Below are positions 27,943 to 36,776 of a stretch of DNA of 64,000 nt, in pieces. The notes beneath the pieces are model-generated. The model saw nothing but the letters and a program-made list of their open reading frames with translations. It was not told the origin of the DNA and ran no database searches. The translations under genes were made by a program, and so were the position numbers. Source of the DNA: Deltaproteobacteria bacterium (GTDB lineage: Bacteria > Desulfobacterota > Binatia > UBA9968); NCBI GenBank assembly GCA_005879605.1, contig VBKE01000001.1, positions 56,252 to 120,251 of the forward strand, given 5' to 3'. Every line of letters starts with the position of its first letter. The stretch's first letter is position 1.

Positions 27943-28968
27943 GCCGAAAATTTCCCGCATCAGCTTCGAATACTCAGTGATGTTTTCGCCGAGTTCAGGG
28001 TTTACTGGAATCATCTGGAGTCCTTTGGCCTTCGCCATCTGTTCCTGCATGAACTCCAAGCGCGCAAGATACCGCCCCAAGTCCGCCAGAGTTTTCTGTC
28101 CTTCCAACGACAAAACAAAATCCACATAGAGCCGCGCTGCATTCGGGTGGATCGGCTGAGACGAGATACCGATCCCTATTAGGGAAGCGGGCGCAGGTGG
28201 AAAAGCCACCCAGTCGATAGGGGCGCCCCTCTTCCGCACGCGATCCACGGAAGGAGCTGGAATGTCGATATCCAAAGATGCCTCTCCGGCAGCCACCAAC
28301 TGGGCGATTAAGTCGTGACCGATGCGGTTCATAATATTCTGCTTTGCCAACTCCCTCATGTACTTCAATCCCTTCTCCCTGCCCATGAGTTGCAGAACTC
28401 CGCCGAACCAATCCACCTTGGTCGCCTCCATCATCATTTTCCCTTGCCACATGGGTTGCAGAAGATCCTCGTACTTGCGCGGCAGATTTTCTTTGCCGAC
28501 TAGCCGGGAATTGTAAGCCACGACATACGGGTTGGTATAAACCGTGGTCCAGTAACCCTCTTCTTTGAATTCTTTGGAGTAGTAGCCATTTTCTGACGAA
28601 AGATAATGACCCAACTGCTGACTCTTCTTGAGCATATGCATCGCGAAGCCCAGAGTCTGGATGGCATCGGCAAAGGATTTTTTTGCTCTCGCCTCCACAA
28701 GGATCTTGGTAAGAAGCTTTTCGCTGTCGGTTCGGTTGAGCTTAACTTTCACAAACGGGTACTTTTGCTCAAAACGCGAGATCATCGTCTTGGCTTCTTC
28801 GAGATTCATCGAGGCATAGAGGATCAGCTCAGCTTCTTTCTTTGCGCCTTCGATCAACAACTCCCTGCTCGCGGCGAGAGAAGAGGGCGTAGAATCAAAT
28901 ATGACAAGCGCACAAAACAAAAGAAGCCGCGAATGGACCAATCGGTTTTTAACCGCCTGCATAGCCAT
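27937..28968 (-). CDS. Family 1 extracellular substrate-binding protein
   Basis: 343 aa with signal peptide (LLLFCALVIFDSTPSSLAA, about residues 15-33). The mature part starts ELLIEGAKKEAELILYASMN, then TMISRFEQKYPFVKVKLNR, the typical iron(III)/polyamine-type PBP fold (SBP_bac_1), with YTNPYVVAYNSRLVG and PMWQGKMMMEATKVDWFGG. No permease or ATPase gene is adjacent. Upstream of the racemase-like gene across a stable hairpin. Confidence 0.87.
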   Translation of the reverse strand: MAMQAVKNRLVHSRLLLFCALVIFDSTPSSLAASRELLIEGAKKEAELILYASMNLEEAKTMISRFEQKYPFVKVKLNRTDSEKLLTKILVEARAKKSFADAIQTLGFAMHMLKKSQQLGHYLSSENGYYSKEFKEEGYWTTVYTNPYVVAYNSRLVGKENLPRKYEDLLQPMWQGKMMMEATKVDWFGGVLQLMGREKGLKYMRELAKQNIMNRIGHDLIAQLVAAGEASLDIDIPAPSVDRVRKRGAPIDWVAFPPAPASLIGIGISSQPIHPNAARLYVDFVLSLEGQKTLADLGRYLARLEFMQEQMAKAKGLQMIPVNPELGENITEYSKLMREIFGQ

Positions 28969-28981
28969 TGCCGCTAGCCCT

Positions 28982-29396
28982 ATAATCCAGGAGGAAGCGA
29001 CGCAAACATACTCTTACGCCGAGAATATTCCAAGGATCATTGGTTCAACGTTTGATACCTAGCCTGGATTATGCACTCGTGACAGCGATCGAGGGGCGAG
29101 CCCTCCAGAGCGAAGGCAATGAGCCTGTGCCTTGGAGCGGCCTGCAAACTGAGTTACTGGAGCGAATGCCTGGGAAAAAATGCCAACGCCGAGCCAAGCA
29201 CCAAAAACGGCATTGAAGCTGTTCGTCCGCTTCGACCCGGCTCAGGGCAGGCCTGTGCCTTCACTCCCCCAGGCTCATCCCTCGATCGATACAGTGTCGT
29301 AGTTTTTCCTCTGACCATGAATAATGCGGGCTAGGTGCTTTGAGATCCAAAAAAAACACTTCTACAATTTTCGGAAACATGTTATTCTAGCCGGCG
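28982..29396. other. Intergenic with one short dispersed repeat
   Basis: About 415 bases between divergent genes. It contains the CTCAGGGCAGGC-type repeat at 29230-29253 and no supported gene. Promoters for both flanking genes probably lie here. Confidence 0.45.
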
Positions 29397-30047
29397 ATGA
29401 AGATACGCCAAACGCTGATCTTGTCTGTTGTCGTGCTGACCGGCTGTAGTTCTGCGGGGAATCCTGGCACCACATTATGGGCCGGCCTCACTAACTATCG
29501 CGAGGAGATGAGAACGCTCGAAGCCAAACCGGAGCGCTGGCCGGAGCGGCAAAGACTGGCAGAATCGATCAAGACGACCTACGTTGTTACTGTTGGAGCG
29601 TCTCGAGAGTTTAATCGGTTGGTTGATCTCGACCTGAGACGGCGGGAGTTTTTAATTGCTCAGCGCGAAGGTGGCTTGAGAGCGGAGCGTGCAAAGGAAA
29701 TTCAGGAAGAGCTGGTACAAGTCAACGAACAGATCGATGGATTGACTAGACTGACCAAGGGACAGTTGATGAATAGCCAGCTCAATGTGCAGGATACGTC
29801 GAAAACCATCGAAACCGTCGCCACCATCGGTCTTTTGGAGTTGGCGATCGATGCATTTTCATCGCAAACGAATACCAGCCCCACGGCGGCTCCCTCCACC
29901 AAGGTGGGCCCCTATGTGGTCATTGATCAAGGTTCTTTCTCGTCGGCCGTCAGAACGCCGGAGGGACAAACTTTCCACTGTACGACAAGGATGGTGTCCG
30001 AAGAGGGCGCGTCCATACGGTGCCAACCGGTGGGCGGGAAGTCTTAG
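29397..30047 (+). CDS. Lipoprotein of unknown function
   Basis: 216 aa: signal with lipobox VLTGC (Cys 17), then a mostly helical body (EEMRTLEAKPERWPERQRLA, REGGLRAERAKEIQEELVQV) and a C-terminal segment with two Cys (FHCTTRM, SIRCQPV) that could form a disulfide. No known family recognised. Stands alone between oppositely oriented genes. Confidence 0.75.
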   Translation: MKIRQTLILSVVVLTGCSSAGNPGTTLWAGLTNYREEMRTLEAKPERWPERQRLAESIKTTYVVTVGASREFNRLVDLDLRRREFLIAQREGGLRAERAKEIQEELVQVNEQIDGLTRLTKGQLMNSQLNVQDTSKTIETVATIGLLELAIDAFSSQTNTSPTAAPSTKVGPYVVIDQGSFSSAVRTPEGQTFHCTTRMVSEEGASIRCQPVGGKS

Positions 30048-30130
30048 ACCCATTGCGGATCGCCCGCCGCTGGATCCACCCCGAAATGGCCAGGTGAATC
30101 CCGGTATAGTCAATCTCCGACTGACTTGGA

Positions 30131-31489
30131 TTACTTTAGGTCCAACAGCGCCAACGCATCGGCAAGCCCGGTAGCCGAAGCGTCCTTTATATTCCACCAA
30201 CTCTCCAAAGCCACGGCTGTACGCGTTTTTCCAAGCACCGATTCGGCGCATTGGCGAAACTTGGAGGTAATATCTTCGTGCTTCATCGGGTTATTCGTGT
30301 GGCCCAACGGGTCGCGCGGAAAAATACTGATTGTGTTTCCGTTCGTTGTCGTCGCCTTCACTTTCATGGAAACAACCTTCGGATAGATCGCCTCCACCTC
30401 GTCATCGCGCCGGACTCGGATCTTTGCCATGAGTGGACGCAAGGCAGGCTCCCGGTAGGCCGCTTCCTCAAAGGCGGCGATTGTCATCGTGCCGTCAACG
30501 AGAGTTCTCGCAAAGATGTAAGGCAAGCTGTGATCCGCGGTCTCCCGGGTCCTGGGATCCCACTTCTCGGGCTCGCTGCCGATCTCGGTGAAGGCGAAGG
30601 TATAGGTGCCGATATCGATATCGACCAGCTCACGCCAATCCACTTTCGATCGTAGCTCGAGCGCTGCCCAGACCGGCAGCTGGGCGTTGTATTCCACCGG
30701 CCAGTACTTGAGCTGCACGTCGGGAGAACGAAATGGGCCTTTTTCGGTAGGCAGCGGCTCCAATTCGAATGGACCGGTGATCAGGTGCCACAAGCCATGC
30801 TTGCCTTCGAAGGGGCGATCGGGTCCCACCATTCCCTCCGCCGCCAGTAAGGCGGCGAATAGACCATTCCGAGTGGCGAAGGAGGTGGCGACACCTTTCC
30901 AGAGAGAAAGCTCGCCCGCGCGCGTGTTGCGCAGCGGAACGTTCGCCACCGTCGTGATGGCGACGGCTTCGCCGATCTTTTCCGGGGGCAGGCGCAGAAG
31001 ATGTCCGACGCCCGCGGCCGTGCAAACACCGATCGCAAATCCCTGATCCCACCCTTTGTATCTGAGACCCGTGGCGTCGCTGATACGGACAAACAGTTCG
31101 TAGGCTACGACGATGCTGGACAGTAGCCGGCGCCCGTCAGTCCCAGCCGCCTCGGCAATGGCCAGGAAGGCGCCCAGGCAATCACTGGGATGACCGCCGG
31201 GATACTGGTCATTGAAATCCAGGTTCCGAATCATCGCGGTATTGACGAAAGCCGCCGACTCGGCGGTCGATCTTTCTCCATGGAGCAAGATCCGACCCGG
31301 ATAACGCTCCGGCACGGCGCCGCGCGCAAGCCGAAGACCCATGCCAGCGGGCTCGCAATCGCGGGCGGCAATCGCGCAAGCCAGGCTGTCGATCAAATAT
31401 TGTGTCGCGGCCGTGACGACTTCGTCCGGAAGCGTCTCGTAGGAAACGTGAGAAGCGAAATTTGCGATCTGGCGAGTTAGATTGTCCAT
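30131..31489 (-). CDS. MmgE/PrpD family protein
   Basis: 452 aa resembling 2-methylcitrate dehydratase, iminodisuccinate epimerase and cis-aconitate decarboxylase. Conserved stretches: the start MDNLTRQIANFASHVSYETLP, ATQYLIDSLACAIAA, AAFVNTAMIRNLDFNDQY, GGHPSDCLGAFLAIAEA and GWDQGFAIGVCTAAGVGHLL. Expected to dehydrate or isomerise a tricarboxylate-like acid in the cytosol. The start codon lies directly behind a binding-protein remnant. Confidence 0.9.
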   Translation of the reverse strand: MDNLTRQIANFASHVSYETLPDEVVTAATQYLIDSLACAIAARDCEPAGMGLRLARGAVPERYPGRILLHGERSTAESAAFVNTAMIRNLDFNDQYPGGHPSDCLGAFLAIAEAAGTDGRRLLSSIVVAYELFVRISDATGLRYKGWDQGFAIGVCTAAGVGHLLRLPPEKIGEAVAITTVANVPLRNTRAGELSLWKGVATSFATRNGLFAALLAAEGMVGPDRPFEGKHGLWHLITGPFELEPLPTEKGPFRSPDVQLKYWPVEYNAQLPVWAALELRSKVDWRELVDIDIGTYTFAFTEIGSEPEKWDPRTRETADHSLPYIFARTLVDGTMTIAAFEEAAYREPALRPLMAKIRVRRDDEVEAIYPKVVSMKVKATTTNGNTISIFPRDPLGHTNNPMKHEDITSKFRQCAESVLGKTRTAVALESWWNIKDASATGLADALALLDLK

Positions 31490-31491
31490 CG

Positions 31492-31680
31492 CTACCTAAA
31501 AACCTCCTCGGCAAAGATTCTGCGACTGCCGGCGACGAGCTTGCCGTCCTTCTTGGCGGCTTCCAATGTATTGTCCCATTCCTGTTGCCAAGGAGCCTTG
31601 GCTTCGCCGGCAAGAAGCTTGCCCTGTATTAAAAAGATGAACTAGATGGCCAACGCTGTGAATAAAATGATTCGTTTCAT
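31492..31680 (-). pseudogene. Truncated substrate-binding-protein remnant with an amber stop
   Basis: Reading minus from ATG 31680: MKRIILFTALAI, TAG, then FIFLIQGKLLAG and EAKAPWQQEWDNTLEAAKKD plus GKLVAGSRRIFAEEVFR, then TAG. This is a signal peptide followed by the typical first helix of family 1 binding proteins (WQxEWxxTxEAAKKEGKL). The rest of the protein (over 300 residues) is missing, replaced by the MmgE/PrpD gene. Two independent defects, so genuine decay is likelier than a read error. Confidence 0.7.
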
Positions 31681-31816
31681 GTTCACCTCTGGCTTTGTAC
31701 AGGTCAAGGGACTTGTGCCACACAGATTTTCAGCACTTCCCTCGAAAGTCACCGATCGTGCAAATCTCTCTCAGCTATTGCTCGCAGTCAAGCAGATTTG
31801 TCTCGGAGAGGTTTCA

Positions 31817-31894
31817 ATGAACTTAGGAGACAGAAGACCAGTGAGTGTGGGAGACAACTTGATCCAGTGGATCATGATGCGAAGCATGATATAA
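31817..31894 (+). CDS. Possible 25-aa leader peptide of modABC
   Basis: ATG preceded by GGAGAGG at 5 nt encodes MNLGDRRPVSVGDNLIQWIM plus MRSMI, then TAA. It ends 24 nt before modA, whose own AAGGAG follows. No hydrophobic or regulatory motif; could be a leader ORF or chance. Confidence 0.25.
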   Translation: MNLGDRRPVSVGDNLIQWIMMRSMI

Positions 31895-31918
31895 AAAAGC
31901 TGGAAGGAGAAGACCAAG

Positions 31919-32668
31919 ATGATGCTGAGAGTCATCGGGGCGGTGCTCATGATTTTGACGGTTTGTCACCCCGCCTCTGCCGCGGAATTACTCGTATCGG
32001 CCGCGGCAAGCCTTACCAACGCGTTCCAAGAGATCGGCGGCCAGTTTGAGCGATCCCAAAGCGGGACGAAAGTGATTTTTAACTTTGCCGCTTCCGATGT
32101 GTTAGTTAAACAAATTATCCAAGGGGCGCCCGTCGACGTCTTTGCTTCGGCGGATCAAGAATCCATGGATAGAGCCGTTCAGGAAAATGTCATCGATCGC
32201 GCCACGCGATTCAACTTCGCGGCGAACCGGCTCGTACTGGTGGTACCGAATGACTCGAAAATCGTATTGAAATCGATCCATGACCTGAAGACGAAGGAAG
32301 TCGCACGCATCGCCGTCGGCCAGCCGGCCACCGTTCCCGCGGGTCGTTACGCCAAGCGCGCTCTCGACGAAGCCAGGCTTTGGGAGGGTTTGCAAGGAAA
32401 ATTCATTTACACTCAGAATGTTCGACAGAATTTGGATTACGTGGCAAGAGGAGAGGTGGATGCGGGTTTCGTTTACTCGACGGACGCGGCCATCGTGAAA
32501 GACAAGGTCAAAGTCGCGTTCGAGGTGCCGACACCGGAGCCGGTTCTATATCCGATTGCCATCACCAGAGCGAGCAGGACACCGCAATTGGCTCGGGAAT
32601 TTCTCGGTTTTGTAAAGTCCGAGGTCGGCCAAAAAATTCTTCAGAGATTCGGGTTTACCAAACCATGA
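31919..32668 (+). CDS. modA: Molybdate ABC transporter, periplasmic binding protein
   Basis: 249 aa with signal peptide (VIGAVLMILTVCHPASAAE) and the typical ModA start AELLVSAAASLTNAFQEIGGQFE, then KVIFNFAASDVLVKQIIQGAPVDVFASADQ and GRYAKRALDEA. The Ser residues that bind the oxyanion (AAAS, FAAS) are present. First gene of modABC; supplies molybdate, probably for the Mo hydroxylases at 37.8-43.6 kb. Confidence 0.93.
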   Translation: MMLRVIGAVLMILTVCHPASAAELLVSAAASLTNAFQEIGGQFERSQSGTKVIFNFAASDVLVKQIIQGAPVDVFASADQESMDRAVQENVIDRATRFNFAANRLVLVVPNDSKIVLKSIHDLKTKEVARIAVGQPATVPAGRYAKRALDEARLWEGLQGKFIYTQNVRQNLDYVARGEVDAGFVYSTDAAIVKDKVKVAFEVPTPEPVLYPIAITRASRTPQLAREFLGFVKSEVGQKILQRFGFTKP

Positions 32669-32689
32669 CGGTCGGCATGGACATCTCTC

Positions 32690-33352
32690 GTGAGTAACGC
32701 GCTCGTACCTCTCATGCTGACCTTGAAGGTTGCGACGGCGGCAACGCTGGTCGTCTTAGTTTTCGGCGTGAGCTGGGCGTATCTGTTTGGCCGCTTTCGT
32801 TTCCGCGGCAGTCAAATACTGGACGCGGTTTTGACGCTTCCCATGGTCATGCCGCCCACTGTCTTGGGGTATTATCTGCTGGTCGTCATCGGAAGAAGGG
32901 GTTGGATTGGAGAGTGGCTGGAAAAGACTTTCGGGATTCGATTAATTTTCACCTGGCAAGGCGCGGTTATCGCATCCGCCTTGGTCGCCTTTCCGTTAGT
33001 CTTCAAGGCTGCGCGGGCGGCTTTGGAAAGCGTCGATCATCACCTGGAGAGTGCCGCGCGCGTGCTGGGTTCCAATGAGGCGAAGGTGTTTTTCAGGGTG
33101 ACTCTACCGCTGGCCTGGCGCGGCATTTTGGCGGGTACGATGCTCGCTTTCGCCAGGGCCATGGGAGAATTCGGCGCCACTCTAATGATCGCCGGAAGCA
33201 TACCCGGCAAAACCCAAACGGTTTCCATCGCCATCTACGAGGCCGTCCAAGCTGGACGGGACGAGCTGGCGAATTTCCTGGTGCTGTTGAGCTCTGTCGT
33301 CTGCATTATCGTGCTGATCGCCTCCGAAAATTTGCTGCAGCGAAAGTTCTAG
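32690..33352 (+). CDS. modB: Molybdate ABC transporter, permease
   Basis: 220 aa, five or six membrane segments, GTG start 21 nt after modA. The cytoplasmic EAA loop is ESAARVLGSNEAKVFFRVTL, followed by PLAWRGILAGTMLAFARAMG and EFGATLMIAGSIPGKTQT, both hallmarks of ModB. Confidence 0.93.
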   Translation: MSNALVPLMLTLKVATAATLVVLVFGVSWAYLFGRFRFRGSQILDAVLTLPMVMPPTVLGYYLLVVIGRRGWIGEWLEKTFGIRLIFTWQGAVIASALVAFPLVFKAARAALESVDHHLESAARVLGSNEAKVFFRVTLPLAWRGILAGTMLAFARAMGEFGATLMIAGSIPGKTQTVSIAIYEAVQAGRDELANFLVLLSSVVCIIVLIASENLLQRKF

Positions 33353-33374
33353 GCTTCTTCTCAGCAAGCATCCT

Positions 33375-34112
33375 ATGAAGCTCGATTTAGAGATCCGCAA
33401 GACTTTAAAAGCCCAAGAGCGCGTTTTCGAACTCGACGTAAGATTTCAGTCAGAGAAAAATCTCATCGTCATTTTCGGTCAGTCGGGCGCCGGCAAAAGC
33501 GTCACGATTCAAATGATCGCAGGATTGATGGCGGCAGATCAGGGACGGATCGTGCTGAATGGACGCGCGCTATTCGACTCGGATGCACACGTCAACCTGC
33601 CGGCGCGGAAGCGCAATATCGGATATGTTTTTCAGGATTACGCGCTATTTCCTCATCTCAACGTGGCCCAGAACGTTGGTTTCGCGATTGAAAAGTCTTT
33701 GTGGGCCAGAAATGGAAAGGCATTACATGATCAGGTCCGGGATTTTCTTGCGAAGTTCGAATTGTCGGACCTCGGCGGCAGCTATCCGCGGCAACTTTCC
33801 GGTGGTCAACGGCAACGTGTGGCGCTCGCCCGAGCGCTTATCCGTAAACCAGACATCTTGCTGCTCGATGAACCCTTCGCGGCGCTCGATCCGTTGCTGC
33901 GGGATAGAACTCGCCGCGAGCTACTCGGAATTCAGAAAGGATTCGGTGTGCCGATGGTCATCATCACCCATGACCCCGCCGACGTCGAGCTCTTCGCCGA
34001 GGATCTCGTTGTCCTTGATAACGGCCGCGTGACCCGGAAGCTGACCTTGGATGGACGGCATTCTGAAGAAAGTCGCGTCGACCTGATCCGGGATGTGCTA
34101 GGGCCCGCTTAA
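33375..34112 (+). CDS. modC: Molybdate ABC transporter, ATPase (short form)
   Basis: 245 aa: Walker A GQSGAGKSVT, signature LSGGQRQRVALARAL, Walker B ILLLDEPFAALD, H-loop IITHDPADV, Q-loop YVFQDYALFPHL. The family is normally ~350 aa with a C-terminal MOP/TOBE domain that senses molybdate; here the protein stops after the ATPase domain, so that control is missing. Starts 22 nt after modB. Confidence 0.92.
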   Translation: MKLDLEIRKTLKAQERVFELDVRFQSEKNLIVIFGQSGAGKSVTIQMIAGLMAADQGRIVLNGRALFDSDAHVNLPARKRNIGYVFQDYALFPHLNVAQNVGFAIEKSLWARNGKALHDQVRDFLAKFELSDLGGSYPRQLSGGQRQRVALARALIRKPDILLLDEPFAALDPLLRDRTRRELLGIQKGFGVPMVIITHDPADVELFAEDLVVLDNGRVTRKLTLDGRHSEESRVDLIRDVLGPA

Positions 34113-34164
34113 TTTCGCAGCGCGATAAGCAGCTCCGCCTGACCGAAGATCGAATGCTCCTGGC

Positions 34165-34422
34165 TTATGACGAGGACGCTTCTCGCGGTTTTTTGAATCT
34201 CCGCCACTCGCCGCTCCAGTCGCAGCCGCAGCTCTTGCAGTACCACTCGGTCATGCCTTCCCATTCCTCGCGATCGGCGAGAACGGCTTGGCCCTTTTTA
34301 ATGGAGTGTTGGAGTGATGGAGTGATGGGGCCGTGCACGACTGGAATAACTTTATTGCCACCGCATTCGGGGCAGAGTGGGGGACGTGCTGGAGATTTTG
34401 TCTTTTTTGCTTTTCGCCGCAC
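34165..34422 (-). CDS. Small zinc-ribbon protein
   Basis: 85 aa with CPECGG and WYCKSCGC (two CxxC pairs), a zinc ribbon, and basic termini (RRKAKKTKS, WRRFKKPRE). It follows the MetE-like gene by 41 nt on the minus strand, likely one transcript. Function unknown; nucleic acid binding possible. Confidence 0.65.
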   Translation of the reverse strand: MRRKAKKTKSPARPPLCPECGGNKVIPVVHGPITPSLQHSIKKGQAVLADREEWEGMTEWYCKSCGCDWSGEWRRFKKPREASSS

Positions 34423-34463
34423 CTTCTGTTCTCACTGAACTCGTCGCAACGTGGACGGAGAAT

Positions 34464-35474
34464 CTACAGCGTTTTTCGCACTTCCTTCGCGACGTCGACA
34501 AGCAAGTGGGCCTTGGTGTTTGCAAGCTCGCGGCTGATGGTCATCAAGCCGCAGTCCGGGGCGAGCAGCAGATTATTCGGCTCGATATAACTCAGCGCCG
34601 AACGCACGCGCTCGACAACGCCTGCCAAAGGTGGCACCGGAGTATCGCCCGGGTCGACGCAGCCGAACATAATGAGTCGGCCCTCGCAGATGCCCAGCAC
34701 CGCGGGATCGTAGTTGCTGCGGGCAAATTCCACGGCGAAGCCGCCGATGCGCGTCTTCATCAGCTCCGTAAGTAATTCCGGATATTCGTATTGATGCTGT
34801 TGGCTAAGCCCGCCGGGATAGCCGTAGCAGAGATGAACGAAACTTGGAGTCTGGATGCCCTCAAGGCAACGGTCGAGAGCGCGCGCGCCGTAGGCGAAAA
34901 CTTTTTCGTGGTAACGCGTCATCGCGGGCTCGTCGATCTGCAAAACATCGCAGCCGGCTGCTTGAAGTTCGAGCAACTCCGCATTGAGGGCGGCGGCGAT
35001 ATCCATAGCTAGAGCCGGCTCATCGGTGTGGGTTTCGTCCAGAGTGCTGTCGATCACTGTCATCGGTCCGGGCACGGCCATCTTTACTGGCTTTTTGGTT
35101 TGAGCTTTGGCGAAACGTAAATCATCGACGATGGCCGGGCCGCGCCGCTTTACTTTGCCGACGATGCGCGGCACAAGGCGATCCTGCTCGCGCCGGCGGT
35201 AAATCTTTTTTAAGGCTTGCTGATTCAGGTCGATGCCGTTAAAAGCCGCCAGGATATGATCGATAAAACCGGTCCGACGCTGCTCGCCGTCGGTCAATAA
35301 GTCGAGGCCGATCTGCTCTTGAGTTTGCATATTGAGGCTCGTGGCGTCGTCCTGCGCCTCTTTGAGCGCGCCGCCTTCCAGCCGGAAGATTACTCGACTA
35401 CGCTCTGTCGTTGCGAGCCAACTTGGGCGTGGGAAACTGCCAATGGTCGTCGTGGCGATAGGCGGGAGTTGCAT
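34464..35474 (-). CDS. Cobalamin-independent methionine synthase (MetE C-terminal) family protein
   Basis: 336 aa, only the C-terminal barrel half of MetE (full enzyme ~750 aa). It starts MQLPPIATTTIGSFPRPSWL; LDLLTDGEQRRTGFIDH and LQAAGCDVLQIDEPAMTRY follow. Zinc ligands are visible as His and Cys of FVHLCYG and Cys of LLAPDCGL. Such stand-alone proteins are core-type MetE or methyltransferases and alkyl-transfer enzymes such as epoxyalkane:CoM transferase relatives. An alternative upstream start at 35531 has no supporting motif. Confidence 0.87.
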   Translation of the reverse strand: MQLPPIATTTIGSFPRPSWLATTERSRVIFRLEGGALKEAQDDATSLNMQTQEQIGLDLLTDGEQRRTGFIDHILAAFNGIDLNQQALKKIYRRREQDRLVPRIVGKVKRRGPAIVDDLRFAKAQTKKPVKMAVPGPMTVIDSTLDETHTDEPALAMDIAAALNAELLELQAAGCDVLQIDEPAMTRYHEKVFAYGARALDRCLEGIQTPSFVHLCYGYPGGLSQQHQYEYPELLTELMKTRIGGFAVEFARSNYDPAVLGICEGRLIMFGCVDPGDTPVPPLAGVVERVRSALSYIEPNNLLLAPDCGLMTISRELANTKAHLLVDVAKEVRKTL

Positions 35475-35688
35475 GGGATTCCACCTCAGAGGATTTTCTC
35501 TGGCTATATACGCGATGATAGGCAAATACAACCTTTCGAAAATGGATTACTTGCGGCTGCGGATTTTTTGAATGGGAGCGTGAGGCGACCCGTCGGCCGG
35601 ATCTGTAGTTTTAGTCCAAGTTGTTTCGTCAGGTTATCGAAATCATTGATAATTCATAAAGATCAGCTACTCTGTAAGTAGTACACAC

Positions 35689-35717
35689 TTGACAACACAC
35701 TATCAGTATGCTCTAAT
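35689..35717 (+). promoter_or_regulatory. Sigma70-type promoter of vapBC
   Basis: TTGACA (35689-35694), 17-nt spacer, TCTAAT (35712-35717). Ideal spacing and 11 of 12 consensus bases, 20 nt before the antitoxin ATG. VapB-type antitoxins normally autoregulate such promoters. Confidence 0.8.
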
Positions 35718-35737
35718 GGTCCCATTGGAGGTATGTC

Positions 35738-36010
35738 ATGGCTCGCGTGAACGTTTTCTTAAAGGACGAATTGCTTGATGAAATCAACGATGAGGCAAAA
35801 GAGGAAGGAACCAACCGCAGCGCCCTCATTCAGACTGCCTTAGAGAAGTATATCGAAGCTAAGCGCCGTGGGCGGGAGGAGGAAGAAAAACGGAAAAAAA
35901 TGGAGGAGGCTTCCCGTAAGATGGATGCCTTGGCGAAGAAGTTGGGGAAATGGGACCCCCAGGCAACGATCCGGAAATTTCGTGACACTAACCTGAAGGG
36001 CAAGTCGTGA
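35738..36010 (+). CDS. vapB: Ribbon-helix-helix antitoxin, VapB-like
   Basis: 90 aa: N-terminal RHH domain MARVNVFLKDELLDEINDEAKEEGTNRSALIQTALEKY with the DNA-contacting strand RVNVFL, then a highly charged helix (EAKRRGREEEEKRKKMEEAS) and a tail that would wrap the toxin. GGAGG lies 6 nt upstream. Stop overlaps the toxin start by 4 nt. Confidence 0.85.
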   Translation: MARVNVFLKDELLDEINDEAKEEGTNRSALIQTALEKYIEAKRRGREEEEKRKKMEEASRKMDALAKKLGKWDPQATIRKFRDTNLKGKS

Positions 36011-36450
36011 CTTCTGCGCATCACGCCGGATACGTAATTGACGCGTCCGTTTTGGTGAAATGGTTTCTCCATGAAAAAGAAGCAGACCGCGACCGCGCCT
36101 TAGCATTGCGGGATCTTCATATCTCTCGTCGGTCAACGCTTTTCATACCACAGCTTGCTCTCCTAGAAGTTCTCAACGCCGTCAGGTTTAGTCCAAAGGC
36201 CGACGAAGAAGACGGGGAGATGGCTTTAGAAACACTCGAAGATTTACATCTCGAAATTAAGGCGAATGATGTTGTTCTATTGCGCAAGGCCAACGCAATC
36301 TCTTGGGGATATAAGATTACGATCTACGATGCCCTCTATGTAGGCCTCGCTGAGCAAGTGGGACATCCGCTCATCACTGCCGATGAGGTGATGGTGAAAA
36401 AACTAAAAGGGCATAGCATCGTGGTCCCTCTACGGGAACTAAAATTTTAA
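36007..36450 (+). CDS. vapC: PIN-domain toxin, VapC-like
   Basis: 147 aa, GTG start overlapping the antitoxin stop (GTGA). PIN residues: Asp in YVIDASVLVKW, Glu in LALLEVLNAV, Asp in TIYDALYVGLAEQ and Asp in LITADE, the four acidic metal ligands of a Mg-dependent RNase. Probably cleaves tRNA or rRNA when free of antitoxin. Isolated pair, no mobile element beside it. Confidence 0.88.
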   Translation: MTSAHHAGYVIDASVLVKWFLHEKEADRDRALALRDLHISRRSTLFIPQLALLEVLNAVRFSPKADEEDGEMALETLEDLHLEIKANDVVLLRKANAISWGYKITIYDALYVGLAEQVGHPLITADEVMVKKLKGHSIVVPLRELKF

Positions 36451-36776
36451 GTGCGAAAGAGCCCGGACTGGATTCTCCTGACCGTGCTTCATTGTTTCTG
36501 ATCGGCTGCTCGATGCAACAGGGATCTGTGTTCAGGTTTTTACGGCGCAATAGCTAAACAATGCTCCAGTTTTCCCGTTGCATCCTGGATAAGGCATACG
36601 GATTGTAAGAGCCGAGAATGGAGAGTCTGCGTATGAGCAGATGACACCGCGGAGCCGTGCGGGCCGGGTTTTTGAGAGTAGCGATTGATCCAAAAAAGAT
36701 TATCGCTGGTGTTGACACAAAAGAGTTTTCAGCTTAGCGCTATGTCACTTCGATGTTGTGAAGAGGAGAAACTGCA
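36451..36776. other. Intergenic, nothing clear
   Basis: 326 bases. A TTGACA stands near 36712 without a convincing -10 at normal distance. A GC-rich patch with a T-run (about 36650-36675) might be structured. No gene seen. Confidence 0.4.

Noticed and set aside
36590..36690. Sequence recalling a group II intron end (GAGCCGTGCGGGCC)
   Set aside because: The domain V stem could not be completed and no reverse transcriptase gene is present.
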